From positions 372,406-436,405 of the forward strand of contig NZ_JADMVE010000001.1 of NCBI RefSeq assembly GCF_015547515.1: a stretch of 64,000 nucleotides of DNA. Direction: 5' to 3'. This document shows positions 41,027 through 50,731 of the stretch, in pieces. The stretch is from Eubacterium sp. 1001713B170207_170306_E7. Lineage in GTDB: Bacteria; Bacillota; Clostridia; Eubacteriales; Eubacteriaceae. The translations under genes and the position numbers were made by a program. The first letter of the stretch is position 1. Each line of letters starts with the position of its first letter. The notes under the pieces were generated by a model. It saw nothing but the letters and a program-made list of their open reading frames with translations. It was not told the DNA's origin and searched no databases.

Positions 41027-41055
41027 TTTACAACTGGAAGCATTTCGGATATACT
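41027..41055 (+). promoter_or_regulatory. Promoter of the fatty-acid synthesis cluster
   Basis: TTTACA (41027-41032), 17 bases and TATACT (41050-41055), 35 bases before acpP. No FapR- or FabT-type palindrome was recognised around it. Confidence 0.75.
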
Positions 41056-41090
41056 TTTAACCTGTAAGTAATTTTAAGGAGGACGTAATT

Positions 41091-41312
41091 GTGTTAGAAC
41101 AGGTTAAAGAAATTATTGTAGAAGCGATCAATGTAGATGAGGACTTAATCGTGCCTGAAGCAAAATTGCAGGAAGACCTCGGCATTGACTCATTATCTGC
41201 CGTAGAACTGGCCATGGAACTCGAAAACGCCTTTGATATCCGTATCGAAGACGACGCATTGGCAAATTTAAAAACCGTTCAGGATATTCTGAATATCGTT
41301 GAAAATAAATAA
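41091..41312 (+). CDS. acpP: Acyl carrier protein
   Basis: A 73-residue acidic carrier for fatty-acid synthesis. The phosphopantetheine attachment serine is residue 34 in DLGIDSLSAVELAM. GTG start with AAGGAGG. It heads the acc-fab cluster, a position often held by a regulator gene in other Firmicutes. Confidence 0.95.
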   Translation: MLEQVKEIIVEAINVDEDLIVPEAKLQEDLGIDSLSAVELAMELENAFDIRIEDDALANLKTVQDILNIVENK

Positions 41313-41357
41313 GGTGCTGGGGAGTAAGATCCCCGGCGCCCACAGGCAGGTAAATGG

Positions 41358-41807
41358 ATGAACATTAATGAACTTGAAAAAATAGTCCAGATTTTTGACA
41401 GCTCCGACCTTTCAAAAATGGAGCTGCAAAGCGGGGACGTTACGATAAAACTCGAAAAAGGAATGGAGCGCGCCGCAGCGGCTGCCGCACCGGCTGTCGA
41501 ACAGCCCATGGTTCCGGCGGAAGTGCCGGAGGCCAGCATGGATGAAGTCAGCGGGGAGGCCAGCGGCCACTGGGTAAAATCGCCGCTGGTAGGCACCTTC
41601 TACCGTTCCAACATCAAGGACGGAGAGCCTCTGGTCAATATAGGGGATACCGTCAGGAAGGGAGACCTTCTGTGCATCATTGAGGCCATGAAAATGATGA
41701 ATGAGATCCGCAGCGACCGTGACGGCGCCATTACCGCCATCAATGTGGACAATGAAACCATGGTGGAATATGATGAAAAGATCATTTGTATTGGAGAGGC
41801 CCGATGA
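41358..41807 (+). CDS. accB: Acetyl-CoA carboxylase biotin carboxyl carrier protein
   Basis: A 149-residue carrier with an Ala/Pro-rich linker (about 35-65) and a biotinyl domain at the end: VKSPLVGTFYRS and CIIEAMKMMNEI, with Lys112 as the biotin site. It carries CO2 between AccC and AccAD. The next gene starts within this gene's stop (ATGA). Confidence 0.95.
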   Translation: MNINELEKIVQIFDSSDLSKMELQSGDVTIKLEKGMERAAAAAAPAVEQPMVPAEVPEASMDEVSGEASGHWVKSPLVGTFYRSNIKDGEPLVNIGDTVRKGDLLCIIEAMKMMNEIRSDRDGAITAINVDNETMVEYDEKIICIGEAR

Positions 41808-43168
41808 TTGAACGTATTTTAATCGCCAACCGGGGAGAGATCGCCGTCCGTATTATCCGGACCTGCAAGGAAATGGGCATCGAAACCGTGGCGATTTATT
41901 CGACAGCAGACAAGGACGCACTCCATGTGCAGTACGCCACCAAGGCGGTGTGCATCGGAGGCCCGAGGTCTGACGAAAGCTATCTGAATATGCAGCGTAT
42001 TTTAAGCGCCGCCTGTCTCACCGGCTGCGATGCGATCCATCCGGGCTTTGGGTTTCTATCCGAGAATCCAGCCTTTGCGCGTCTGGTTGAACAATGCGGG
42101 CTTATTTTTATTGGCCCGGACGCCGATGTCATCGAGATGATGGGCAATAAGGCAAGAGCCAAGGAAACCATGATCGAGGCCGGCGTGCCCGTTATTCCCG
42201 GTTCCCGAGGCATTGCAGAGCTGGACGAAGCCTTCCGGGTTGCCCAAGACATCGGTTTTCCGGTGCTCATCAAGGCGCGGAGCGGCGGCGGCGGACGCGG
42301 CATGCGTGTCGCAGAAACCGAGGAGGATTTTATCGACGCCTACACCACCGCCCGGGCAGAGGCCCGGACCGCCTTTGGCGACGACGGGGTCTATGTCGAG
42401 AAGGTGGTGCGGGGCGCCAAGCATATCGAGGTGCAGCTTTTGGCCGACCATTACGGCAATGTCCTGCATCTCTATGAGCGGGACTGCTCACTCCAGCGCC
42501 GCAACCAGAAAATCGTTGAGGAAGCGCCCTGCTGCTGCCTGCCCGAAAAGGTAAGGGCGGCCATGACTGCCGACGCGGTCAAAGCCTGCCGGTACGTGGG
42601 TTATAACAGCGTGGGAACCATTGAGTTTCTGTGGGACGGCGCGGAGCATTATTATTTTATGGAGATGAACACCCGGATACAGGTCGAGCACACCATCAGC
42701 GAAATGATTACAGGCATCGACCTGATCAAACAGCAGATACGCATTGCGGATAAAAAGAAGTGCGGCCTGAGCCAGGAGGACATCCATTGCCTGGGCCACG
42801 CCATCGAATGCCGGATCAACGCTGAGGATGTGAGCGCCGATTTTGCCCCGCGGCCGGGGCACATCAGCTTTCTCAACCTTCCGGGCGGCAGAGGGGTGAG
42901 GGTGGATACCGCCATCTACAACGGCTACGACATCCCGCCCTACTATGATTCCATGATCTTAAAATGTATCACAAACGGCGAATCCCGTCTGGAGGCCATT
43001 AAGAAAATGCGGATTGCCCTGGAGGAGCTGATCGTCGAGGGTGTTCCCAACAATGTGGAATTTTTATACGTGCTGATGCACGAACCGGAGTTTATTAAGG
43101 GCCGCTTTGATACCGGCTATGTCGATACCTTTGTACAGGAGCTGAAGGATAATGGAACAATCGTTTAA
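41804..43168 (+). CDS. accC: Acetyl-CoA carboxylase, biotin carboxylase subunit
   Basis: A 454-residue ATP-grasp enzyme that carboxylates biotin on AccB. ILIANRGEIAVRIIRTCKEMG, the glycine-rich ATP loop KARSGGGGRGMR, the MEMNTRIQVEHTISE catalytic segment and ECRINAEDVSADFAPRPG are all present. Start at 41804 overlaps the accB stop by four bases, and accD begins inside its 3' end. Confidence 0.96.
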   Translation: MIERILIANRGEIAVRIIRTCKEMGIETVAIYSTADKDALHVQYATKAVCIGGPRSDESYLNMQRILSAACLTGCDAIHPGFGFLSENPAFARLVEQCGLIFIGPDADVIEMMGNKARAKETMIEAGVPVIPGSRGIAELDEAFRVAQDIGFPVLIKARSGGGGRGMRVAETEEDFIDAYTTARAEARTAFGDDGVYVEKVVRGAKHIEVQLLADHYGNVLHLYERDCSLQRRNQKIVEEAPCCCLPEKVRAAMTADAVKACRYVGYNSVGTIEFLWDGAEHYYFMEMNTRIQVEHTISEMITGIDLIKQQIRIADKKKCGLSQEDIHCLGHAIECRINAEDVSADFAPRPGHISFLNLPGGRGVRVDTAIYNGYDIPPYYDSMILKCITNGESRLEAIKKMRIALEELIVEGVPNNVEFLYVLMHEPEFIKGRFDTGYVDTFVQELKDNGTIV

Positions 43169-44021
43169 GGAAAGAAAAAACAAGCTGACGCTGTTCAAGA
43201 CACTGCGCCACGCCATCAAGGATAAGCAGGGCCGGGACATACCGGACAACGTGTTTATCACCTGCCCGAAATGCAAGGCGAGCACCCCATCCGAGGCGCT
43301 GATGCATGACCTGTACGTCTGTCCCGAATGCGGCTATCATTATAAGCTCAGCGCCAGAGAACGGGTGCGTCAGGTCTGCGACGGGGGAAGCTTTTCAGCC
43401 ATTGACAAAAACGTGGTCAACCCCGATACCGATGCGTTCCCAGGCTATACAGAGAAGATGGATGCCTGTCAGCGCCAGACCGGCATGTCCGAGGCCGTGC
43501 TGACCGGCGTCGGGAAAATCGGCGGCAGAAAAACCGCTGTGGCTGTGATGGACAGCCGCTTTATGATGGCCAGTATGGGCAGCGCCGTGGGAGAACGGAT
43601 CACGCGCCTGATCGAGCTGGCCGCCAAAAAGAGGCTGCCCCTTGTGATCTTCTGCGCCTCCGGGGGCGCGCGGATGCAGGAGGGAATTGTCTCGCTGATG
43701 CAGATGGTTAAAACCAGCGCCGCCCTTGAGCGTTTTGCAGAAGCCGGCGGCTTTTATCTGAGTGTTCTGACCAACCCGACCACTGGCGGCGTCAGCGCCA
43801 GCTTTGCGACCCTGGGGGATATTCTCATCGCCGAGCCGGACAGCCTCATCGGCTTTGCGGGCAAGCGTGTGATTGAGAATACCATCAAGGAAAAGCTGCC
43901 GGACAATTTCCAGAAGGCGGAGTTTCTACTGGAAAAGGGCGCCATTGACGCCATTGTGCACCGCAGCCAGATGAAAGCAACCATCGAAAAGCTGCTGGTC
44001 CTGCATGAGAGGAGAGGCTGA
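43152..44021 (+). CDS. accD: Acetyl-CoA carboxylase carboxyltransferase subunit beta
   Basis: A 289-residue subunit with the N-terminal zinc finger (CPKCKASTP then CPECGYHYKL) and the crotonase-like carboxyltransferase core (CASGGARMQEGIVSLMQM, NPTTGGVSASFATLGD, EPDSLIGFAGKRVIE). It forms the transferase with AccA. It overlaps accC by 17 bases and accA by one. Confidence 0.96.
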   Translation: MEQSFKERKNKLTLFKTLRHAIKDKQGRDIPDNVFITCPKCKASTPSEALMHDLYVCPECGYHYKLSARERVRQVCDGGSFSAIDKNVVNPDTDAFPGYTEKMDACQRQTGMSEAVLTGVGKIGGRKTAVAVMDSRFMMASMGSAVGERITRLIELAAKKRLPLVIFCASGGARMQEGIVSLMQMVKTSAALERFAEAGGFYLSVLTNPTTGGVSASFATLGDILIAEPDSLIGFAGKRVIENTIKEKLPDNFQKAEFLLEKGAIDAIVHRSQMKATIEKLLVLHERRG

Positions 44022-44827
44022 TGACAGAAGAAAAAAGACAACTGACCGCCTGGGATAAGGTGATGATGGCCAGACGGCCGGAACGCACACGGGCTCAGGC
44101 CTACGTGGACGCGTTGTTTGACGGCTTTATGGAGCTGCATGGCGACCGTCTGTACGGCGATGACCATGCATTACTGGCAGGCGTCGGATTTTTTCACGGT
44201 CAGCCGGTTACGATTCTGGCCCAGAATAAAGGAACCAACCTACAGGAAAACCTTGACCGTAACTTTGGGATGATGAACCCGGAGGGCTACCGCAAGGCAT
44301 TGCGCCTCGCGCGGCAGGCCGAAAAGTTTAAGCGGCCGGTCATCACCTTTGTGGACACCTCGGGCGCTTACCCGGGTAAAGGCGCGGAGGAGCGTGGACA
44401 GGCCTCGGCCATTGCCGAATGCCTCAGGGCTTTTTCAGACCTTAAAGTGCCGGTGCTCTGTCTGGTTATCGGAGAGGGCGGCAGCGGCGGCGCGCTGGCC
44501 CTGAGTGTGGCCGACCGGATTTATATGATGGAGCATGCCGTCTATTCCGTGCTGTCCCCCGAAGGCTTTGCGAGCATCCTGTGGAAGGACGATTCCCGCG
44601 TGCAGGAGGCGGCGGAGGTTATGGAGCTTACCGCTTCGGATCTGCACCGCAAGGGCATTGTGGATGAAATCATCAGCGAACCAGCAGATGGTGTAGAGCA
44701 GTGTATGGATTTCGTGGTTTCACAGATGGACGCCCTGATCGGGCGGGACCTGAAGGCGTTAAGCCGTAAGAAAACAGCGGAGCTGACAGCAGAGCGCTAT
44801 GAAAAGTTCCGGAGAATAGGAGCGTAG
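44021..44827 (+). CDS. accA: Acetyl-CoA carboxylase carboxyltransferase subunit alpha
   Basis: A 268-residue partner of AccD. Core motifs: TFVDTSGAYPGKGAEERGQA, VIGEGGSGGALALSVADRI and YSVLSPEGFASILWKD. It is shorter than the 310-320 residues of proteobacterial AccA because the N-terminal helical extension is reduced, as in many Firmicutes. fabH begins three bases after the stop. Confidence 0.95.
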   Translation: MTEEKRQLTAWDKVMMARRPERTRAQAYVDALFDGFMELHGDRLYGDDHALLAGVGFFHGQPVTILAQNKGTNLQENLDRNFGMMNPEGYRKALRLARQAEKFKRPVITFVDTSGAYPGKGAEERGQASAIAECLRAFSDLKVPVLCLVIGEGGSGGALALSVADRIYMMEHAVYSVLSPEGFASILWKDDSRVQEAAEVMELTASDLHRKGIVDEIISEPADGVEQCMDFVVSQMDALIGRDLKALSRKKTAELTAERYEKFRRIGA

Positions 44828-44829
44828 AA

Positions 44830-45768
44830 ATGGGAATACGAGTATTGTCAAGCGCTTTTTCCGTACCGGAAAACTGTGTGACCAACGACGATCTGGCTAA
44901 GAGGGTGGATACCAGCGATGAGTGGATCAAGAGCCGGACCGGCATCAGTGCGCGCTTTATCGCTGAAGGTGAAACCACCTCTGATCTGGGATGCGCAGCG
45001 GCCGCCAGAGCCATTGAGCGCGCCGGGCTGAAGCCAGAGGATATTGACTGCATTGTCACCGCGACCTTTACCCCGGAAAATTTCACGCCCTCCTGCGCCT
45101 GCCTGATTCAGGAAAAGCTCGGGATAAAGGAGCTGCCCATTATGGCCTTTGATGTCAACGCGGCCTGCTCGGGCTATCTCTATGCCATGAATGTGGCCTC
45201 GGCCCTGCTGGAGACCGGACAGGTAAAACGCGCCTGCGTGGTGGGGGCTGAGGTGATCTCCAATGTGCTGGACTGGAAGGACCGGAGCACCTGCGTGCTC
45301 TTTGGCGACGGCGCCGGCGCCATGGTGCTGGAGGCGGACGCCGCCAGAAAGACCTGCTTTTACGCGGCAGCCAGAGGAGATTCCTCCGGTGCGTTGGAGA
45401 CAAAATCGCTGCCGGTGCATCAGCCGGTAACCATGGACGGCAACGCGGTTTTCCGCTTTGCCACAAAAGCCATGTCGGAGGCCGTGGATAAAGCCCTGGA
45501 GAAATCCGGACTTACCATCGCCGACATTGACTGGATCATTCCGCATCAGGCCAATATCCGTATTATCGACTATGTAGCCAAAAAGGCCAGAATCGACCGG
45601 AGCAAGGTTTATGTCAATATTGACCGCTACGGCAACACCTCGTCCGCCAGCATTCCCATCGCCTATGCGGAGATGGCTGAAAAAGGTCTGCTGAAGCCCG
45701 GTATGAAGGTGATCATGGCAGGCTTTGGCGCGGGCTTTACCTGGGCCGGAGCGTTAATAGAAGTATAG
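44830..45768 (+). CDS. fabH: Beta-ketoacyl-ACP synthase III
   Basis: A 312-residue starter condensing enzyme joining an acyl-CoA to malonyl-ACP. The triad is Cys113 (NAACSGYLYAM), His in WIIPHQANIRII and Asn in DRYGNTSSASIP. Length and motifs are standard. GGAG-type ribosome site within the end of accA. Confidence 0.96.
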   Translation: MGIRVLSSAFSVPENCVTNDDLAKRVDTSDEWIKSRTGISARFIAEGETTSDLGCAAAARAIERAGLKPEDIDCIVTATFTPENFTPSCACLIQEKLGIKELPIMAFDVNAACSGYLYAMNVASALLETGQVKRACVVGAEVISNVLDWKDRSTCVLFGDGAGAMVLEADAARKTCFYAAARGDSSGALETKSLPVHQPVTMDGNAVFRFATKAMSEAVDKALEKSGLTIADIDWIIPHQANIRIIDYVAKKARIDRSKVYVNIDRYGNTSSASIPIAYAEMAEKGLLKPGMKVIMAGFGAGFTWAGALIEV

Positions 45769-45806
45769 AATGGTATAAATGAAGAAGCGACAAGGAGTAC
45801 AGAATT

Positions 45807-46763
45807 TTGATTAATCAATTGTTAAATATAAAATATCCCATCATCCAGGGCGCGATGGCGAACATCGCCACCCCGGAATTTGCGGCGGTAGCCTCCAATG
45901 CCGGGTGCCTTGGCATCATCGCGAGCGGCTCCATGACCGGGGAGGAAGCACGGGCGGCGGTTCGCCGCTGCCGTGAGCTGACCGACAAGCCCTTTGGCGT
46001 TAACGTCATGCTCATGAACCCCTATTCCGATGACATCATGGCAGTCTTAATCGAAGAGAAGGTCGCGGCAGTAACCACCGGCGCAGGAAATCCGGGCAAA
46101 TATCTGGACGCGCTGAAGGAAGCCGGCGTGAAGATCTTTCCGGTGGTGGCAAGCGTGGCGCTGGCCAAACGGCTGGCACAGAACGGAGCTGACGCCATCA
46201 TCGCAGAGGGAACGGAATCCGGCGGACATATCGGTGATATTACCACCATGTCGCTCGTCCCGCAGGTCGCCGCAGCGGTGGATGTGCCTGTGATCGCGGC
46301 CGGGGGCATCGCTTCCGGCAGCCAGCTCAACGCCGCCCTTTGCCTGGGAGCGGAGGGAATCCAAATTGGAACCTGTCTGCTTCTGGCCGAGGAATGCACG
46401 ATCCACGAAAACTACAAAAAAGCTGTCATCAAGGCAAAGGACCGCGATACCGTTGTGACAGGCAGAAGCCTGAACGCACCAGTGCGTGTTCTGAAAAACG
46501 CCATGACGACCGAGTACCTTAAAATCGAGCGCGAAGGCATTGAACGGGAAGAAATGGAACGCTTGACGCTGGGTTCTCTGAGAAAAGCCGTGGTGGAGGG
46601 CGACGTGAAAAACGGCTCTCTGATGATGGGCCAGGTGGCCGCCATGTGTAAAGAGGTTAAGCCTTTTTCACAGATCATCGACACGCTTTTGGCAGAAGCG
46701 GCAGAAGAGAAGAAGGCCTTTGAGAAAAGAAGCCAGGAACTGATCTATGATACAGAGCGTTAA
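45807..46763 (+). CDS. fabK: Enoyl-ACP reductase II (FMN-dependent)
   Basis: A 318-residue FMN TIM-barrel enzyme that reduces enoyl-ACP in the last step of each elongation round. Typical FabK text: YPIIQGAMANIATPEFAA, GLGII-like CLGIIASGSM, FGVNVMLMNP, AEGTESGGHIGDITTMSLVPQV and GAEGIQIGTCLLLAEEC. TTG start at 45807 after AAGGAG. FabI is not in the cluster, so this is the probable reductase and would not respond to triclosan-type FabI inhibitors. Confidence 0.94.
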   Translation: MINQLLNIKYPIIQGAMANIATPEFAAVASNAGCLGIIASGSMTGEEARAAVRRCRELTDKPFGVNVMLMNPYSDDIMAVLIEEKVAAVTTGAGNPGKYLDALKEAGVKIFPVVASVALAKRLAQNGADAIIAEGTESGGHIGDITTMSLVPQVAAAVDVPVIAAGGIASGSQLNAALCLGAEGIQIGTCLLLAEECTIHENYKKAVIKAKDRDTVVTGRSLNAPVRVLKNAMTTEYLKIEREGIEREEMERLTLGSLRKAVVEGDVKNGSLMMGQVAAMCKEVKPFSQIIDTLLAEAAEEKKAFEKRSQELIYDTER

Positions 46764-47832
46764 GATTAAGGACAAGCTGCTGGAGATCCCGATTATCCAG
46801 GGCGGTATGGGCGTTGGCGTTTCCCTTGCGAATCTGGCGGGCAGCGTGATGAAAAACGGCGGTATGGGTGTTTTATCCATGGCCCATCCGGGCTATCGGG
46901 AGCCGGACTTTTTGGAAAACAACCTGGCCGCCAATGTGCGCGGCTTTGCAGGCGAGGTTCAAAAGGCCCGTGAGATCGCCGGCGGCAGAGGGCTGCTCGG
47001 CGTCAACATCATGGCGGCTCTCAAAAATTTTGAGGCCTATGTGCGTGCCGCGGTGGATGCCAGGGTGGACGCCATCATCGTCGGAGCCGGGCTTCCACTG
47101 GAGCTGCCCAAATACGTAGAGGATGATGGTGTGGCCATTGCGCCCATTGTGTCCAGCGGACGGGCTGCCAGACTTATTTTGAGAGCCTGGGACAAGCATT
47201 ACGGGCGTACCGCGGATTTTATTGTGATCGAGGGTCCTCTGGCCGGAGGACACCTTGGCTTCAAGGAAAGCGACCTGCTGGAGGGCAAATGCCCTTCTCT
47301 TGAAGCGATTCTCGCGGATGTCAAGCGGGAAACCGCCGTCTTTGAAGAAAAATTCGGGCGGAAAATCCCCATCTTTGCAGCGGGCGGCATCTACGACGGA
47401 GCGGATATTGCCCGCTTTCTGAAGCTGGGTGCGGACGGAGTGCAGATGGCGACCCGCTTTATCGGCACCCATGAATGCGACGGCGTAGACGCCTATAAGA
47501 CCGTGCTGCTGAACGCAGAAGAAAAAGACATTCAGATTGTCAAAAGCCCGGTCGGCTTTCCGGGAAGAGCGGTAAAAACAGCCCTGATCGACCGACTGGT
47601 TCAGGAGGGCCGTATTCCGCCGGCAAAATGCGTGGACTGTCTGAAGCCCTGCGACCCGGCCAAGGCACCTTATTGTATTCAGAGCGCGCTGATCGCCGCG
47701 GTAGAGGGCGACGCGGACAAAGGCCTGTTCTTCTGCGGAACCAACGCCCATCGCATGAAGACGCTGACCAGCGTCCGGGAGATCATGGAAAGCTGTATGA
47801 ATGAAGCCAGTAGATTAATGGAGGAAAGATGA
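46747..47832 (+). CDS. Second FMN nitronate-monooxygenase/FabK-like flavoprotein with cysteine cluster
   Basis: A 361-residue FMN protein related to FabK and nitronate monooxygenase: IQGGMGVGVSLANLAGSV, IVEGPLAGGHLGFKESD-type (VIEGPLAGGHLGF) and GADGVQMATRFIGTHECD. It differs from FabK in a C-terminal cysteine set, CVDCLKPCDPAKAPYC, spaced C-x2-C-x3-C-x7-C, that could hold metal or an Fe-S cluster. It overlaps fabK and fabD, so it is made with the fatty-acid enzymes. Whether it is a second enoyl reductase or has another job in lipid metabolism is open. Confidence 0.8.
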   Translation: MIQSVKIKDKLLEIPIIQGGMGVGVSLANLAGSVMKNGGMGVLSMAHPGYREPDFLENNLAANVRGFAGEVQKAREIAGGRGLLGVNIMAALKNFEAYVRAAVDARVDAIIVGAGLPLELPKYVEDDGVAIAPIVSSGRAARLILRAWDKHYGRTADFIVIEGPLAGGHLGFKESDLLEGKCPSLEAILADVKRETAVFEEKFGRKIPIFAAGGIYDGADIARFLKLGADGVQMATRFIGTHECDGVDAYKTVLLNAEEKDIQIVKSPVGFPGRAVKTALIDRLVQEGRIPPAKCVDCLKPCDPAKAPYCIQSALIAAVEGDADKGLFFCGTNAHRMKTLTSVREIMESCMNEASRLMEER

Positions 47833-48746
47833 AAACTGCATTTTTATTTGCCGGACAGGGCGCCCAGAAGGTGGGCATGGGAAAGGACTTTTACGATGCC
47901 TTTCCAGAGGTCCGGGATTTCTATACGAATAACGACTTGGATTTCGATCTGGCACAATGCTGCTTTGAAGGGCCGGAGGACAGAGTCAATGATACCGCCT
48001 ATGCCCAGAGCTGTCTGCTGATCACATCCTATGTGATGGCGCACTGCCTGAAAAAGGAGGGCATCGTCCCGGACATTACAGCCGGGCTGAGCCTTGGCGA
48101 GTACACAGCTCTGACCTACGGCGGCGCATTTACGCTGGAGGACGCCCTGAGAATCGTGCGCAAAAGGGGCCAGCTCATGGCACATGCCCTGCCCAAGGGA
48201 ACGGGTATGATGGCAGCGGTATTAGGGGCTGACGCTGAAACCATTCAGCAGGCCTGCGCAGATGTTTCTGATTCAGGTATCTGCGAGGTGGCGAACTATA
48301 ACTGCCCGGGGCAGATCGTAATCAGCGGTGAGACCCCGGCGGTGGAAAAGGCCAGAGCCCTGCTTCTTGAGCGCGGTGTACGCCGTGTCATGCCGCTCAA
48401 TGTCAGCGGCGCCTTTCATTCCTCACTGCTTCTTGACGCCTCGAAGGAGCTTTCGGATTTGCTGGATACGGTTGAGATCAGAACGCCGTCGATCCCGGTT
48501 GTTTCCAACGTGAGCGGAGAGGTTGAGACAAGACCGGTAAGAGATGTGCTGGTGCAGCAGATCCATTCATCCGTCTATTTTGAGAAGGGGATCCGCCGCA
48601 TGATTGATATGGGTGTGGACACTTTCATCGAGGTGGGCCCGGGTAAAGCCTGCAGCGGTTTTGTCAAAAAGATCGACCGGTCAGTTAAAGTGATGAACGT
48701 AGAAAATATGGAGACTTACGAAGCCGTGTGCGAAGCGCTTCGTTAA
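47829..48746 (+). CDS. fabD: Malonyl-CoA:ACP transacylase
   Basis: A 305-residue transferase with Ser88 in GLSLGEYTALTYGG, FLFAGQGAQKVGMGKDF at the start and the active-site histidine in NVSGAFHSSLL. It loads malonyl onto AcpP. Starts four bases inside the previous gene. Confidence 0.96.
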   Translation: MKTAFLFAGQGAQKVGMGKDFYDAFPEVRDFYTNNDLDFDLAQCCFEGPEDRVNDTAYAQSCLLITSYVMAHCLKKEGIVPDITAGLSLGEYTALTYGGAFTLEDALRIVRKRGQLMAHALPKGTGMMAAVLGADAETIQQACADVSDSGICEVANYNCPGQIVISGETPAVEKARALLLERGVRRVMPLNVSGAFHSSLLLDASKELSDLLDTVEIRTPSIPVVSNVSGEVETRPVRDVLVQQIHSSVYFEKGIRRMIDMGVDTFIEVGPGKACSGFVKKIDRSVKVMNVENMETYEAVCEALR

Positions 48747-48760
48747 ATCAGGAGATAAAA

Positions 48761-49498
48761 ATGGAAAATAAAACAGCATTGATCACCGGTGCCAGCCGGG
48801 GAATCGGCAGAGCCATTGCTCTGAATCTGGCGAAGGAGGGCTATAACATAGCCATCAACTACAACGGGAACGCCGAAAAGGCAGCCGCTGTTAAAGAAGA
48901 ATGTGAGGCCTTTGGCGTCCGTGCCATGACCTGCCAGTGCAACGTGGCGGATAACGCCGCGGTCAAGGAGATGGTGGATCAGGTGGCCGCTGAGCTTGGA
49001 ACCATCGACGTGCTGGTCAACAATGCGGGCATCACTGACGACGCGCTGATCCTGCGCATGAAGGAGGAAGCCTTTGACCGAGTCATCGACACCAACCTCA
49101 AGGGCTGCTTTAACTGTATTCAGCACGTATCCAAGGTGATGCTGAAGAAAAAGAAGGGCAAGATTATCAACATGGCCTCAGTGGTCGGTATTGGCGGCAA
49201 CGCCGGACAGGCGAACTACGCGGCCAGCAAGGCAGGGGTCATCGCTCTGACCAAGACAACCGCCAAGGAGCTCGCGTCCAGAAACATCACCGCCAACGCC
49301 ATTGCGCCAGGCTTTATCGAGAGCGATATGAGCAGCGCCCTGTCCGAAAAGGTGCAGGAGGAAATCATGAACCAGATTCCCCTCAAACGCTATGGCACCC
49401 CTCAGGACGTGGCAGACCTGACCGTTTTTCTGGCAGGGAATAAGAGCAATTACATGACCGGACAGGTATTCAGCATTGACGGAGGTATGAACATATGA
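48761..49498 (+). CDS. fabG: 3-oxoacyl-ACP reductase
   Basis: A 245-residue short-chain dehydrogenase: TGASRGIGRAIALNL for NADPH, NNAGITDDALILRM, the catalytic Tyr and Lys in NYAASKAGVIAL, and IAPGFIESDM. Start at 48761 is set by AGGAGAT. fabF starts in its stop codon region (ATGA). Confidence 0.96.
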   Translation: MENKTALITGASRGIGRAIALNLAKEGYNIAINYNGNAEKAAAVKEECEAFGVRAMTCQCNVADNAAVKEMVDQVAAELGTIDVLVNNAGITDDALILRMKEEAFDRVIDTNLKGCFNCIQHVSKVMLKKKKGKIINMASVVGIGGNAGQANYAASKAGVIALTKTTAKELASRNITANAIAPGFIESDMSSALSEKVQEEIMNQIPLKRYGTPQDVADLTVFLAGNKSNYMTGQVFSIDGGMNI

Positions 49499-50730
49499 GA
49501 CGCGTTGTGATAACAGGCATGGGCATTGTCTGCCCGATTGGCAACACCCTTGACGAAACCTGGGAGAGCGTAAGGGCAAACCGCTGCGGCGTGGGAGAAA
49601 TCACCGCCTTTGATACCAGCGACTATAAGGTTAAGCTGGCCGCAGAGGTTAAGGATCTGGACACAGAGCAGTATTTCAGCAAGCGGGAGATGAAGTTTAA
49701 CGAACGCTTTACCCAGTTTGCCCGCATTGCGGCCAAGCAGGCCTATGCGAACGCGGGGCTGGAGGAATCCGGGCTTGACCGCGACCGCTTCGGCGTCATT
49801 GTGGGCTCAGGCGTCGGCGGACTGCGCAAGATTGAGGAATCCACCGAGACCCTGAACAGCCGTGGGCCGGGAAGGGTTTCGCCCTTCTTTATCCCCATGG
49901 CCATTGTCAATCTGGCGCCGGGCAACATTGCCATTGATCTGCAGGCAAGGGGTATCTGCTCCAGCAGTGTGACGGCCTGCGCCTCAGGCACCAATTCCAT
50001 CGGGGAGGCCTTCCACCGCATTCGTTTCGGTTACGAGGATGTTATCGCGGCCGGCGGCAGCGAATCCACCATTACGCCCCTTGGCATTGCGGGTTTTCAG
50101 TCCATGCGCGCGCTTTACAGCGGCGACGACCCCAAACGCGCCTCCATCCCCTTTGATAAGGAGCGCAGCGGCTTCGTCATGGGTGAGGGCGCAGGTATCC
50201 TGATGCTGGAGGAGCTGGAGCACGCAAAGGCCAGAGGCGCGAAGATATACGCCGAGGTCGTGGGCTACGGCACCAGCTGTGACGCCCACCACATTACCGC
50301 GCCCCTTGAGGACGGCAGCGGCGCGGTGAAAGCCATGAATAATGCGCTGAAGGACGGAGGGCTGGCCGTTGAGGCTGTGGATTACATCAACGCCCACGGG
50401 ACCAGCACAGCCTTGAACGATAAGGGTGAAACAGCCGCGGTCAAGGCGCTTTTCGGCGGTCATGCCAAAGAACTGATGATTTCCTCCACCAAGTCCATGA
50501 CAGGCCATCTGCTGGGCGGCAGCGGGGCTGTGGAGGCCGTAATCACGGTCAAGGCGCTTCAGGACGGCTTTGTGCCGGCAACCCTGAATTATCAGGTGCC
50601 GGACCCGGAATGCGACCTGAACGTCGTGCCCAATGAGGGAGTGAAAAAGGACATTCGCTGTGCCATTTCCAATTCCTTTGGCTTTGGCGGACACAACGCG
50701 ACCCTGGCGTTCGCGAAATGGGAGGACTAA
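49495..50730 (+). CDS. fabF: Beta-ketoacyl-ACP synthase II
   Basis: A 411-residue elongating condensing enzyme. Cys162 in SSSVTACASGTNSI, His in NAHGTSTALNDKGE and His in KSMTGHLLGGSGAVE are the catalytic set. Overlaps fabG by four bases and ends one base before fabZ. Confidence 0.97.
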   Translation: MRRVVITGMGIVCPIGNTLDETWESVRANRCGVGEITAFDTSDYKVKLAAEVKDLDTEQYFSKREMKFNERFTQFARIAAKQAYANAGLEESGLDRDRFGVIVGSGVGGLRKIEESTETLNSRGPGRVSPFFIPMAIVNLAPGNIAIDLQARGICSSSVTACASGTNSIGEAFHRIRFGYEDVIAAGGSESTITPLGIAGFQSMRALYSGDDPKRASIPFDKERSGFVMGEGAGILMLEELEHAKARGAKIYAEVVGYGTSCDAHHITAPLEDGSGAVKAMNNALKDGGLAVEAVDYINAHGTSTALNDKGETAAVKALFGGHAKELMISSTKSMTGHLLGGSGAVEAVITVKALQDGFVPATLNYQVPDPECDLNVVPNEGVKKDIRCAISNSFGFGGHNATLAFAKWED

Positions 50731-50731
50731 G

